From: Xanthoparmelia taractica
Lineage: Eukaryota; Ascomycota; Lecanoromycetes; Lecanorales; Parmeliaceae
Length of the DNA: 64,000 nucleotides
Assembly: GCA_033085395.1 (NCBI GenBank)
Contig: JANQBS010000092.1
Span: 62,001 to 126,000, forward strand
Direction: 5' to 3'
Shown here: piece after piece, positions 10,562 through 21,895 of the stretch
How the letters are laid out: each line of letters starts with the position of its first letter
Numbering within the stretch: the stretch's first letter is position 1
Program-made: the position numbers and the translations under genes
The notes under the pieces: model-generated
Databases searched by the model: none
Told to the model about the DNA's origin: nothing
What the model saw: only the letters and a program-made list of their open reading frames with translations

Positions 10562-12485
10562 GTCGAAGCGTTGTTTGAAAGGTCGGATGTTGTTGTTATG
10601 TCTCCGAGTTAGGAATGTGGTTGATGGGAAATGCTGGAATATGTCTTCTGGCCGAGTACAGCGTCGAAGTACCCTGGGTAGGTCAAGGAGTACAGAGAGG
10701 AGAAGATGATGTTGTCGATGAAGAGGATACGGAAGTAAGTCGATGATGATGTCGAGAATTTGATGATGGAGGGTTGAGCAAGATGGATGGTTGCCTGAAG
10801 AAGAAAAGAAGGAAGCTTAAGAAGGAGGGGATGCTCGGGACTTTTAGGCAGGTAGGTACAATGGTACAGTCGCGAATTAACACGATAGCAGGACGTGTGT
10901 GTGGAGGGGCAATGCAGTCAAGCCTCAAGCGTGTCCGAGATAGGCAGGGATCGAAGCAAAGGAAGCAAAAGAAGGGGGTTGAAGTTACTGTAGGAGAAAT
11001 AATAGGCTAAGCACGCTTTTGCCGCAGCGCGTTGAAGCGTGTTGTCGGAGGAAAGTCCAGTTTCACTCTTTACAGAGAGTCAGTGATAAGATGCTACTCT
11101 TTGGATTGACAGTTGAAGAGGCTGTTTGATTTGATGCCTTGAAATAGAGGCAACCAGGGTTTGCCTGAGGATATAAAAAAGAAGAAGGGGAAAAGAGGAG
11201 AAGAGTATTCTTGGAGTGAAGTTGCGTGTGAGAGTACGCGCCAGGAGATTCGCGTTTGGGCTGACGCCAAGACTTGATCAACGCCGATTTCCTACTGGTC
11301 CAGGGATTTCCTTTTTCTCCTTATCCATTACAACGCAAAATTCAACACTCAGCCTATAAGACTCCCCTTTTGCCACTCCCCCAGCGCATCATCATCGTCA
11401 TCAAGTGATATTATCATTCAACACTCACCCTGGTCAAAGGAATGGATTCACTTTTGAAGCTCCCGCTTGTTCCCTCCGTGTTTGATCTATACTCACTCTT
11501 TCCCCCTTCTCTCAACATCTGGACGTAGAATCTCCTAAGACAATGGTTGTGCCACAGTCGACGTGCTCCGAAGGATGACCATTCCAGCTTATCATCTCCA
11601 GCGAATTGACGCTTCCTCGCTGGGCCTTGTGCATGTCTTTGAAAAGCCGCCTTTTTGCGAGCCAATGTCTTTCCTTGTTGTTCACAGTTCTATCCTAGAC
11701 TCAAAACAAGTCCCTGTTCTGGCTCTTATACTGTATACAATTACCCTAGCCCCAATCTCTAGGCGGGGTAGAGAGGCCTGTCTTTGACTGTATTGTCGGG
11801 CGAGGACATCCTTATCATATGGAGCGGCGTTGAATTCACCTACACGACATTCCCATACTCTAGGCCTCGGTCTATGGCCTTTTAAACTTCCACCTCTTCG
11901 CTCCCCTTGGCTTTCTTCTTTCGCTGGACTGCCCAAGTGAACGCAAGACCCCGCCGGCAGTATGATAGATCAAGCCTAAGGGCAAGTCCTCCAAGCTGAA
12001 CCTCAATCTCTTTGACCTCCACTTCTCGCTTTCACGTGTCCCATTAGCTCAGGAGCTACGCCTCCACATTGGTTGTCCACGATAATGCTGCCTAGGCCGC
12101 AGCTGCTTCCTCTTGTTGCCTCAAGGCGAGCTCTTCTCTCATGATACGAGGCTGAATTGATTTGCCGCCAGCCTCTCTATCAGGCTCAGAGTCAACTTCT
12201 TTTCTTTCCCCCCCGTGACTGAGTATTGTGACTCTTTGCCTTTGTTGTTGATCTCTTGTTGCCCTATGGAACTCTTTCTCGTGGCTTGGAGCATGGCTCG
12301 TCTGCCTGCTGTCCTCCCTTGTTTGTCATCTGATCATGCTCCAAATGTCTGAGTCTTTGTTTGCCGATTCTATATATTGCCATGTATCTCCTCACTTCAT
12401 GACAGCTCTGCATTATATCCCAGTTCAGAGACTTAAAAGGCATCAGCATCCTTTTCCCGGGCCAAAATCTGCCCAGTCCAAACCC
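10562..12485. other. Intergenic region, probable promoters and long leaders
   Basis: About 1.9 kb. 10680-11000 is purine-rich on the plus strand and holds low-complexity frames only. 11300-12330 is pyrimidine-rich and may include the leader of the gene at 12486. No conserved coding or RNA gene was recognised on either strand. Confidence 0.4.
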
Positions 12486-13169
12486 ATGGAAACCACAGCC
12501 AGCGCTTCCAACAGAGACACCTGGCAACCATCCTGGGAGCGCCAACCCGAATTCAGCGCCCTTCTCAGACCCTACAGCACGGCATCCGTAGTCCACGATG
12601 GCGAAAGATCCCAGCCAGAACTCTGGGACATCTGCAACGGGTGCATCCTCTGGCTGCCCCCAAAAGCAGCCGTGGGCGAGATACAAGATCCCAACCTAGC
12701 CTGCCAGGACTCAGGCTTCTTCAACCACCCAGTCCTCATCCTCAACATCGAAGTCACCGGCCCCCGATCCGCCACCGTTCAATTTGCAAAAATGACATCA
12801 CACCGCGGGCGACCTCTATCAGAGATCCCTTCCCATCGCCAAGTTCAATACCTTCCAATCTTCCCCTCAAGCCCCCATCCACACAGCGGCATATTGCTCC
12901 ACCTCGAAAATGAGGCGCCCAAGCGGGGGATGTTAGAAACATCTTACGTTTCCATCCACGAAGGTGTATTCAGCCTGGACTACAGGGCGCTGCGGTGCTA
13001 CTCGGCCGGTCAGAAGGCCGATGGCTATCGCCATCGTCTCAAAGAAGAGTCCTTCAATGAGGTGATGCGTAACATTGGTCGCAGCTCGAGCGCGTGGATT
13101 GAGACGGGGCGCTTATGGGAACATTTTCTGCAAAATCATGTTCCTACTGGGGATGGGGTGACTGTTTGA
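12486..13169 (+). CDS. Conserved hypothetical fungal protein
   Basis: A single exon of 227 aa from the ATG of METTASASN. The frame stays open upstream to 12336, adding 50 less conserved-looking residues. The core reads ICNGCILWLPPK, then FNHPVLILNIEV, VQFAKMTSHRGRPL, YLPIFPSSPHPHSG and MLETSYVSIH. This alternating pattern of hydrophobic strands with GCI-x-WLPP and HPV-x-IL resembles a group of small uncharacterised ascomycete proteins. The order of a G-C-I-x-W-L-P strand followed by an H-P-V-x-I-L strand is reminiscent of PemK-like beta-barrels, but I cannot support that. No signal peptide, membrane segment or catalytic motif is evident. The high CCC/CCA codon content at 12640-12900 differs from the flanks and fits real coding sequence. 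Function unknown. Confidence 0.6.
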   Translation: METTASASNRDTWQPSWERQPEFSALLRPYSTASVVHDGERSQPELWDICNGCILWLPPKAAVGEIQDPNLACQDSGFFNHPVLILNIEVTGPRSATVQFAKMTSHRGRPLSEIPSHRQVQYLPIFPSSPHPHSGILLHLENEAPKRGMLETSYVSIHEGVFSLDYRALRCYSAGQKADGYRHRLKEESFNEVMRNIGRSSSAWIETGRLWEHFLQNHVPTGDGVTV

Positions 13170-13984
13170 GATGGGCGTTTGAGATATCATGTTATCCGCG
13201 TAGGAGGAGCGGCTCGACCATGTGTGGGAATCATTTGGTTTGGGTAGTCTGGCGGTCTTCTCGCTTCTGTATACGTCTAGATTCGCACACAGTACCGACG
13301 ATATTCCTAGAAAAATCATCTCCATACGAACACATGCATTCTCAAATCTTGCACACTCAAAGATAGCACGTCAATCAATGTCTTTAAACACCCTGCTAAT
13401 CACCATCAGCCACTACGAGCCAGATGATAGTCTTACTGGAAAACAACATTGTATCGTTTTGCATTCGTAGACATACCGAGATGGTAGACAGTACTAGCAA
13501 GAACGTTACCCCTCGCAAAACTAATCATGTTTTCATATCCTGACCATTCTCATCTTTGCATATTCATCCTTATCAAGCCATACATTTTGCCGTCAATCAG
13601 GGCGAGGGATGGGAAAACATTTCTGCTTATTTGATAAAGTTCCTGCCAGCCAATCAATCTGAACAATTCACCGACCGCATTTGTTCACTTTAGAGGAAGG
13701 GAAATGGATGAAGCAAATTTTCAATTAATTGAATATAAATAGCGTTTCGCAATCAACAAAACAAAGACAAAATCAACCCCCAAAAACGCCCATGGCTATA
13801 CACACCGCAGACCAAATCACAGTAACCGCAATATCCATCGGTCATCGTCCTTCACGGAAGGGGTCGGACGTCGGGAGAATCTATAGATCAATCATTCCCA
13901 CTCGAGCTCCGCAGACCCGCTGCCCAAGCAGAACATCTCTCTCTCCCCCCCATCCCCCATCATCATCACACCACCCAACCCGTC
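13170..13984. other. Intergenic region between convergent genes
   Basis: About 0.8 kb holding the 3' regions of the convergent genes on either side. AT-rich, with no conserved frame or RNA gene seen. Confidence 0.5.
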
Positions 13985-16638
13985 TCACAAGAACAACACG
14001 AAAATCGCAGCAACAGCCAAGCCAGCAAAGCCAGCAGGTGCCAAGTTGGCCGCACCACCGATGAACGGCTGCGCCTTGGCCGTCGTGATTGGGAAGCCGG
14101 AGCTCGCCGCAACACCGGTGCCGGCCATGGTGCCGTTCAAGTATCCCGTAGACGTGCTTGTAGCGGTCAGTGTTGATGTCGAGCTCAGGGTCGTCGTTGT
14201 CGTGCCTGTAGGTGCGGCCGCGGGGAGACCGTTGACTGGGTTGACGTCCATGAGACTGCTGGATGAACTGGCGGCAGGCACGGCGCTGAAAAGGACGCTT
14301 GGGACAACGGCTGTGGATAGTGCTGTCGACGAAGCGCTGTCGACGACGGTGCTGATGACGGGGTTCTGGACCGTTATATAAGCCGTCGATCTAGTCGGCG
14401 TGACCATTGTGACCGTGGAGACGACGCTGGGAATAATGGTCGTAGCCAGAGAGGTCGAAGAGGCGCTGTCGATCATTGTGCTGATGCTTGTGCTGTAGAC
14501 TGTACTGTAGATCGTTGAGGCGATGGTTGTGCTTGGGGCAGCAACAGGAGCGACGACGACGGAGGACATAACGCTCGGGATGACTGAAGTAGCCAGGTGC
14601 GTAGAGGAAGCACTGTCAGTCATTGTGTTGACAACGGTGCTGTAGATCGTGCTATAGCTTGTCAAAGATGTGGTAGATGTTTGGGCTGGAGCCGCAACCG
14701 GAGCGACGACAACGGAAGGCACAACGGTGGGAATGACGGTAGATGAGACATAGACCGAGGACTTGTTGTCAGTTACAGTCACGAAGCCTGTACTGTACAG
14801 AGTTGTGTGTGTGGTGGAAGTGGTGGTCTTTGCGGGATATGTCCAGACGACGCTTGTCATGACGGTTGACGAGATTTTGGTCGACGAGGCACTGACAATC
14901 GTACTGACAATGGTGCTGTGCATGACTGAAGAGGCTGGTGGGGTGAAGCCAGGCACAGCAGTGCTGCCAGTGCAAGCATGGGCTGCGGTATAAGCATTGT
15001 ACGCATTTGCAGCGATGCGGGCAGGCATGGCCGTGGCGGGGTTATGGACCGTGCTGAGTGATGAAGAACTGGTCATCTGTGGCGCCACACACTTGGTGCA
15101 GATGGTACTGGTACTGGTGCTCAAGATGGTGGACACGCTTGTGGTCTCGAGCATGGAAGTAACACCTCCCGAAACCTTGGTACTCGTGACTGGGCAGCTG
15201 GTGACGGTGGTATAGACAACCTCGCTAGTGACAGCAGCGACCGTGGGCACTGGCGATGCGATCGAGCTAGTCACTGGTGGCGCCACACATTTGGTGCAAA
15301 TAGTACTAGTGCTGGTTGACAGAAGGGTGGAAAGGCTGGTGGCGTGCATAACAGAAGTAGTACCATTGGCGACCTTGGTGGTAGTAACTGGGCAGCTTGT
15401 GACAGTGGTATAGACAACCTCGCTAACGACACTAGCCACAGTAGATTTCGCGGTGACAGAGCTGCTCGTGCCGGAACTGGAACGTGTGTTGGCGGACATA
15501 GCCATGGCAGATGATGTGGGTGTGACAACCATGGTCGTAGCAGGTTGGGTCGACGTAACAATGACCTTTGCTGTAACGGGCGTGCTGCGAGCGGGGCAGT
15601 CAAGAACACTGGACGCGCAGGCCGTGATAATAACTTCGCTCGTGCTCAAAACGGTCTTCTCCGGGATGACAGTCGTAGTAGTTTTCATGCTGGAAGAGAT
15701 CATGCTGGACGAAGCCATGGAGCCGCTGGTGCTATGCATGGAGCTGGACATAGAGCTGGAACTGGCAGTGTTATTGATAGCTTTGATGCTTTTATAGCTT
15801 CCGCTCTTATCGGTATACTCATACTGCATAGCTGGATTGGCGTTGGTAATCTTTACGCTCTTAATATAGGAGGTATAGTTCTGGGTTGGCGGCAGCTCTG
15901 TCGGTCCACCGGCCCATCGCACCGTATCCGGGGCTTGTTTGCTGGCATCGCCACCGTCCCATAGGCCAAGACTGACTTTCATGGGGGTCTGTGGGAATTC
16001 GTTGCCTGCTTGAGCTGCGGTGAGGGTGCGCACGACTTTCCCGTCGATAGACCAGACTATTTCGGTAGGAGACCAGTCAATTGCATAGGTGTAGAACGCA
16101 GTCTGGGGCGATGCAACGCTGACGTATTCGGAAACCCCATAATTCAAGACGCCCTTGCCAAAGTAGTTGGTTTGGGCTTGAACAGTATTGGTACCAGTAA
16201 ACTCCCAATCAACCTCGTCCAAGTCATCGGAGAGCAGGACCATGCTGCTGACTATTCCTTTACCTGGAGCAACCTGGGCGACGTATTCGATACGTCCAAA
16301 GAAGAAGAAGAAGTTTGAATAAATGGTTGGAGCATCACCTTGCTTTCCGAAATTGAATACGGCACCCATGGTAGGGTCAAAGGTGGTGTACTCATAAAGA
16401 GCACTAGTCCAGTCGCTGGGAAGGGACTTTTGCTTGGTGAAATCCATGAAATAAGAGCTGGTAGAGAGACCCAGTCCATTGGGGCAGGTAACTACGAGAG
16501 ATATTAGCCTCGCTCACACAGCACGCTCAAAGACTGCATACCATTCAGAGGATTACAGACCGTGCTCACTTGAGCAAAGGATGAGGGCAAAGCAGCGATG
16601 GCAGCAACGGCCGCAACTGACTTCTTATTGAAAAGCAT
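13985..16638 (-). CDS. GPI-anchored Crh-type GH16 chitin-glucan transglycosylase with long Ser/Thr-rich repeat tail
   Basis: Exons 16638-16542 and 16491-13985 (50-base intron) give 867 aa. Residues 1-22 are a signal peptide (hydrophobic core VAAVAAIAALPSSFA). The GH16 domain covers about 30-260 with catalytic motif DDLDEVDWEFTG; Glu125, Asp127 and Glu129 fit the DE-x-D-x-E signature of Crh1/Crh2/Utr2. LGLWDGG and WAGG further on are typical. Crh enzymes link chitin chains to beta-1,3/1,6-glucan at the outer membrane and wall. From about residue 270 the protein is Ser/Thr/Val-rich. It contains two 48-residue copies of EVVYTTVTSCPV...CTKCVAP (390-437 and 456-503) and about four 50-residue units ending in VIPSVxxSVV (about 595-775). 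The last 20 residues are hydrophobic after small residues, as for a GPI anchor. Crh proteins are usually 350-550 aa, so the tail is unusually long. Confidence 0.9.
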
Positions 16639-17348
16639 GGTCAATAAGAGGCTGTGTATTATGAAATGACTGAAATGGAAGATCGGCTAAACGGTTAAAG
16701 ATAGTGGGAAAGATACTTAGGAAAGATCCTTAAGAGACAGTGAGTGTGAAGAGTGTAAAGATCGAAGACTTGTGGAAGGACTGGAAGTGAGCGTAATTAA
16801 AGTGTGTGAGATGGAGGGATCACAAGAAGTAGGCATTCGAATGAAACAAAGAATGCAAGTGTCAATTTTTAGACTTGAAGATTGGCGTGAGTATATCCAA
16901 ACAAAGAGTAGATGTCGCACTGTGAAAGAAAGGAGGCGCATGATTTCATAACCAGGACAATCAAAACGGGCGGCAAAAGTCATTGACTGGTCATCAGTTG
17001 GCGTTCGCACCTTCATCATTAAGACTTTGAAAGGCTTAAAGAGGGAGTAACCTTCGAGTGTATCATTGGTGCTTCTCCTTCGACCCAAGGTGAAATCGCT
17101 ATTTATAGCACATGGGTCTTTGTCGTGCAATTTTCTTACCACAAGAGCTAACAGCCTGGGATAGAGAACATTGTTCGTGGCCACGGATAAGGCCATGAAC
17201 GGGATTTCCTAGAAAAGAGACAATCCCTTGGATCTGTGGCGAAACGCGGACATCTCAGTCGCAGCGGCGTTTCATGTGTTTCTCATCTTATGAGCGGGTG
17301 TCTCGAGTTGATTGCATCGGCTCGAAGATGGCGCTCATATGGAGATGA
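16639..17348. other. Intergenic region, promoter side of the Crh gene
   Basis: About 0.7 kb between the Crh gene start and the 3' end of the PRP9 gene. A 159-codon frame at 16717-17196 (minus) has no conserved motif and Ser/Leu-rich low-complexity composition, so I do not call it a gene. Confidence 0.5.
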
Positions 17349-18981
17349 TCATAGAAGGCCTTGTTTTTGAAGGCTGTAACTCACATCAGCATCTGCCTCA
17401 AAAACCTCCCTTAGGAGTGAAGGATACTCACTCATAGTAGACCTTTTCAGGCATGACGTTCCCGTCCGCATCCTCCATCTGTACAATGTTTTCCCCGCCA
17501 CTTTTTTCCTTCTTTTTGTCCCGCTGGATCTTGTCCCACAACTTCAACGCATCCTCGATCCCTGTGATCTCCCTGAATAACGTGGTATTTGTAATCCCCA
17601 AACACTTCAATCCATAAATGTGTCTCGCCTCGTTGAAATGCTTATCAAACGCCCTCCGCCCCATATACACAAAGTTTCCACAGATCTCACAAGGGAATTC
17701 CACGCCTAAGCCATGGAGCTTGTAAAGCCAATAAGGTATGGGCTTGCCATCCCAAGCCAAAGGCAGCTTGAGAGGGTTGTAAATTTTCTCGTCCCCATCT
17801 GAGTCCGACTCATCGTCGCCGTTGCGCTGTGGTGCTTCGGTTGACTCGGCGAAGAAGGCGTCGAGTTCCATCTGCCGTTCGCGCTCCGTCATGCCTTGCT
17901 TGCGCTCAACGTTCACGCGCGAGTCGGTACGGACAGTCTCCATAGTAGAAGCCAGTCGCTTTACTCGATATTCACGTTCTGCAATTGCACGCTCTTTCAG
18001 TCGCTGGACAGTAGATCCTCGGGCCTTGCCGTGCCCATTTGGAGCTCCTCCATTCGTGCCGTTGGTTTCCGATCGAGCATGTCGGGCTTCGGCGTTTTTG
18101 ATGTGCTTCTTACCGTTCAAGTGGCTTTTGTAGACATTGTCATTCTTGAACTCCTTCTCGCAATCCGGACACCAGACACCCTCACCTGTGCCTTCTGTCA
18201 CAGGTACTGCAGGCCCTGCTGGTTGCGCCTCTGGACCCCAGCCAGGGACCGAGCCCTCCTCCCACGCCTTCTCAAAGTCTTCATCAATCGAGGCAAAGAA
18301 CTTGTCCAGGTCCTCCAATGGCCTTGTTCGTCTTAGGAAGCTCTCCAAGTAATCTGCAAGTCGTCCTACGTAATTGAAGTATTGATCCGTGCTCTTGTCA
18401 GCACGTTTGATAGCGATGTACTGTGGTCCAAAATTGTCGAATATCTGCAAGTATTGCAGATAAGACACCCGCTTTGACTGGATATTCAGATACTCCTCGT
18501 GTAACATGGTCAAATCTAAGAATCGACCAAACGCTTCTTCGCCTGTGAACATATTGTCCACTTCCACTGTAGCTGACTCCCCTTCACCGAATGCTCTCCT
18601 CTTGTATGCTCTTTCTAGATTCTCTACTGGCTGATTAGGGTAACGTCGGTGGTGCTCTTTGATTTCGGTCATCTGCTTGTAGAATTCATCGAAAGGGTCC
18701 CCTGTAGATATTGACTGTATCTCCTTGGAGCGCAGGCCTTCTGCGTCATGGTAGATGTCGAGGAGTCGTTTTGATTGTTCTTGAATGCGACTCAGAAAGC
18801 CTGAAATTTGGTGGTCTCGATTCAATCGGTCACGAACCTAAGGTATAGTAAGCAAGTCATCAACCACCTGTAAGCCAACAAAGGGACATACGTGTCTTGG
18901 GTCTTCTGCGACTCGATCACTGATTCCTTGTTCAAGCCTCTCGAGGTCTTCGTGAAGGAACCTCTGTTCTTCGAGTAGCAT
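17349..18981 (-). CDS. PRP9: Splicing factor 3A subunit 3 (SF3a60 / Prp9)
   Basis: Three exons: 18981-18892, 18837-17432 and a 25-base last exon 17373-17349, giving 506 aa (human SF3A3 is 501). The product is part of the SF3a complex of the U2 snRNP, which helps U2 bind the branch site. The N-terminus MLLEEQRFLHEDLERLEQGI and the SGFLSRIQEQ helix match SF3a60. A matrin/U1-type zinc finger (WCPDCEKEF...SHLNGKKH) is near residue 250. The C-terminal conserved finger is PCEICGNFVYMGRRAFDKHF then RHIYGLKCLGI. The tiny last exon adds DLQKQGLL, the expected family C-terminus, after VYY; without it the frame would stop at the splice site. The gene is divergent from FAL1, with 364 bases between the two ATGs. 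Confidence 0.95.
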
Positions 18982-19345
18982 GGCGCAGGGGCGGCTTCAA
19001 CAGACCAGCTTAATTCCAGCCTAATTTCTTCTTCAGGTCGGATAAGTACCTAGCATGTTGGTAAAGGAAAATGGCCAATATTCTTTCTATGGACACCAGC
19101 ATTAAACAGTGAAGCAAATCTCAGTGACTTAGATGTGGCCAATCATATCACGGCAGCGGCAGAACTCCGGTTGAATATCATGGCCACAAGCGTTTTGCTC
19201 TCCTTCAGCACATCAGCCGCGGAAAGAGCACATTTTAATAATATACCGCAAATCTGGAAGTGATGGCCGGCATCGACAGGAATATGGAGGGTTTGTAATT
19301 TATCTGTGAAGCCCCACGAGCCAAAGCTGACCGTGAGCAGAGAAG
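18982..19345. promoter_or_regulatory. Shared divergent promoter of PRP9 and FAL1
   Basis: The 364 bases separate the start codons of two divergent RNA-processing genes and must contain both core promoters unless transcripts start inside coding sequence. No open frame is present. No specific factor site is claimed. Confidence 0.6.
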
Positions 19346-20604
19346 ATGGAGTTCGCGACGTCGAAGGAGGTCACCGTTGCGCCTACGTTTGAGAACATGC
19401 AGCTGAAAGAGAACCTCCTCCGTGGAATCTATGCCTATGGATATGAATCTCCTTCAGCTGTCCAGTCCCGAGCCATCGTCCAGATATGCAAGGGACGAGA
19501 CACTATCGCCCAAGCGCAATCTGGCACTGGGAAAACAGCAACTTTCTCCATAAGCTGCCTTCAGGTCATCGACACCGCTCTTCGTGAAACGCAAGCTTTG
19601 GTCCTCTCTCCTACCCGAGAGCTGGCCACTCAAATCCAATCCGTGGTGATGGCCCTCGGGGACTATATGAATGTGCAGTGTCATGCTTGCATTGGTGGGA
19701 CAAACGTGGGTGAGGATATCCGCAAGCTTGACTACGGCCAGCACATAGTCTCGGGCACACCAGGAAGAGTCGCAGACATGATTCGACGACGCAACTTGCG
19801 CACTCGCAATATCAAGATTCTCGTGCTGGATGAGGCAGATGAGCTGCTAAACCGCGGGTTTAGAGAGCAAATCTACGATGTCTACCGATACCTTCCTCCC
19901 GCGACCCAAGTCGTCGTGGTTTCTGCTACGCTGCCATATGATGTACTGGACATGACCACAAAATTCATGACAGACCCTGTCCGCATTTTGGTCAAGCGTG
20001 ACGAGTTGACACTCGAGGGTCTCAAGCAATACTTCATCGCTGTCGAAAAGGAGGAATGGAAGTTTGATACCTTGTGCGATCTCTATGATACACTCACCAT
20101 CACGCAAGCCGTCATCTTCTGCAACACTCGTAGAAAGGTAGACTGGCTGACAGACAAGATGCGTGAAGCGAACTTCACCGTGTCTTCGATGCATGGCGAG
20201 ATGCCGCAGAAGGAGCGAGATAGCATAATGCAGGACTTCCGTCAAGGCAACTCCCGCGTTCTCATTTCGACAGATGTATGGGCCCGCGGAATTGACGTCC
20301 AGCAAGTTTCTCTTGTCATCAATTATGATCTTCCCAGCAATCGTGAGAACTACATTCATAGGATTGGTCGAAGCGGTCGATTTGGACGGAAAGGAGTCGC
20401 TATCAACTTTGTTACCAGCGAAGATGTTCGCATTCTGCGAGACATTGAATGTAAGATTTCAATAAGCCAGAGCGCACGTACGCTTGTTGACAAAATGTAG
20501 TGTACTACTCGACGCAGATTGACGAAATGCCCATGAATGGTACGTGCAACCTCTAGATTTGAGAATTAGGCTAACTTTTCCAAGTTGCGGACCTTCTGAC
20601 TTAG
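19346..20604 (+). CDS. FAL1: DEAD-box RNA helicase, eIF4A-III family (Fal1)
   Basis: Three exons: 19346-20450, 20501-20539 and 20585-20604, giving 387 aa. Introns are 50 and 45 bases; the second has a GCTAAC branch site. Motifs in order: Q motif ending in Gln40, Walker A AQSGTGKT (57-64), PTRELA (89-94), DEAD (162-165), SAT (193-195), and HRIGRSGR near 340. The two short terminal exons supply YYSTQIDEMPMN and VADLLT, the conserved C-terminus of the eIF4A family. Fal1 acts in 18S rRNA maturation in yeast, and its orthologue eIF4A-III anchors the exon junction complex in other eukaryotes. Which role dominates in this fungus is not visible. The start ATG lies in AGAAGATGG context with the family N-terminus following directly. 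Confidence 0.95.
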
Positions 20605-20949
20605 GAGCATTTTTGCATGCCGTAGTTCTATAGTCGTATTTCAGGCGCCATGGTATTCCAAAGCTCGAAGTACTGGAAGCAACAAATGGCGGAAAATGGG
20701 GAGCTCTCAAGAGCCCAAGAGAGGCACAATATGCGTGGAGGAGTGGGGCACTATCTCCAAAGGCGAGGGCTCATTGGTCTATTCTCAAAGACTAAAGCTG
20801 ACTGATGCGTAGCAGGATAGTAGCGAAGAAATTCTAGAATCAGAATCAAACCTCTAGGCCAATCTCCGTCCTAGCGTCCTTCAACATTATTCCTCGTAAA
20901 GCTTCATAGCTACACACATTGTCATGAACGGTGGTGGAAAAGGGAGCAG
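20605..20949. other. Short convergent intergenic region
   Basis: 345 bases between the FAL1 stop and the stop of the small minus-strand gene; nothing recognisable. Confidence 0.5.
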
Positions 20950-21172
20950 CTAACCAAGGAAGTCGCCAATAAATCCTCCTTGCTTCACATGTTGCTCGTC
21001 GGTAGGGTCAAGACTGTAACGTGTTAGTCTTGAGAGGACAGCAATTGCTCCACGTTGAGCACCAATCTGTCGTTGAGGAGTCTTGCTACTAACTCACGAT
21101 GACAGAACCTTTGTATCCAACAGGAAACGGTGCCTCTCCGTGTCTGAAGTCGCTTGGCCTTTGTTTGCATTC
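20950..21172 (-). CDS. Small unnamed conserved-looking protein, 3' exons only resolved
   Basis: The minus strand has a 117-base terminal exon (21066-20950) reading IGAQRGAIAVLSRLTRYSLD then PTDEQHVKQGGFIGDFLG and a stop. Immediately upstream, 21172-21098 reads CKQRPSDFRHGEAPFPVGYK then GSVI up to a GTGAGT donor. The two join in phase across a 31-base gap (21097-21067) ending GACAG. Such an intron is shorter than normal for fungi, so either the intron is unusual or the joint is slightly different. The amino-acid composition and ordered, non-repetitive sequence look like real protein. The first exon(s) toward 21260 (ADFL, QIEVTPDKEVG in another phase) could not be placed. I do not recognise the family and give no function. 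Confidence 0.4.
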
Positions 21173-21895
21173 TCAAATGACAGAGGCACCTAAAACAGTA
21201 CGCTAACAACCCCCGACAAGGAAGTCTGCATTGCAGCTTTGACCGACTTCCTTATCTGGTGTCACTTCGATCTGTAAGAGAGCCCAATACGGCGCTGTAA
21301 CTCTTTTGTCATCTCCTCTGTCTGGCTATACCTGACTCCGTCAAGTCAGTGGATAGTTCACTCCACGCTGAAGCTTTACCATATACAGGAAGAAGAACGC
21401 TTTATCTCCAGAATCTCACCTCTACGTTCAGCAAATATGTCACTTTGTCTAGAGTGAAGTGTCCAAATACATGTGAATTGACTGGGAAAATCCTATTTGA
21501 ACACCGGATGATAGGGCTTCTCACCCTTCCTATCGATCATTTGTTTTGGTCCCAATGCCGAGACCACATAACGACCAAAGATCAATTTCCCACAGCACAA
21601 CTACATAAACACGGCTTGTTGCCCAAAGCCCCGTCATCTCATGACTTCACCCTATCCCCAAGATTCGTGCTCTAGACTTCATACACTTCTCAACATTTAT
21701 CTCCGGACACCTCGAACTTATACACAGCGACACGTCACGACGGCTTAATAATACAAGATAGTGTCTCCTTCGCGTCTCGGGACCTCTTCATTCACCAAGA
21801 AGGCGGTATCTACCCTTTCAATTGGCAACTCTTCGAAACAGCCTGCCGCTTCAACCTCTCCTGTCTCAAGCTATCGGCTTGACACTGCTGCTGTA
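21173..21895. other. Region holding unplaced 5' exons of the two divergent genes
   Basis: About 0.7 kb. The minus-strand small gene probably has its first exon here, and the plus-strand BTB gene is open back to 21761 without an ATG, so a 5' exon for it may also lie here. A 108-codon plus frame at 21349-21675 has no recognisable motif. Confidence 0.35.

Noticed and set aside
14046..15797. Several Val-rich plus-strand frames of 60-114 codons
   Set aside because: They are antisense shadows of the Ser/Thr repeats of the Crh gene (Thr codons read backwards as Val/Gly).
16717..17196. 159-codon minus-strand open frame upstream of the Crh gene
   Set aside because: No recognisable motif, Ser/Leu-rich low-complexity end, and it sits where the Crh promoter should be.
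21349..21675. 108-codon plus-strand frame that could be a 5' exon of the BTB gene
   Set aside because: No donor placed it in phase with the acceptor at 21760, and its sequence is not coding-like.
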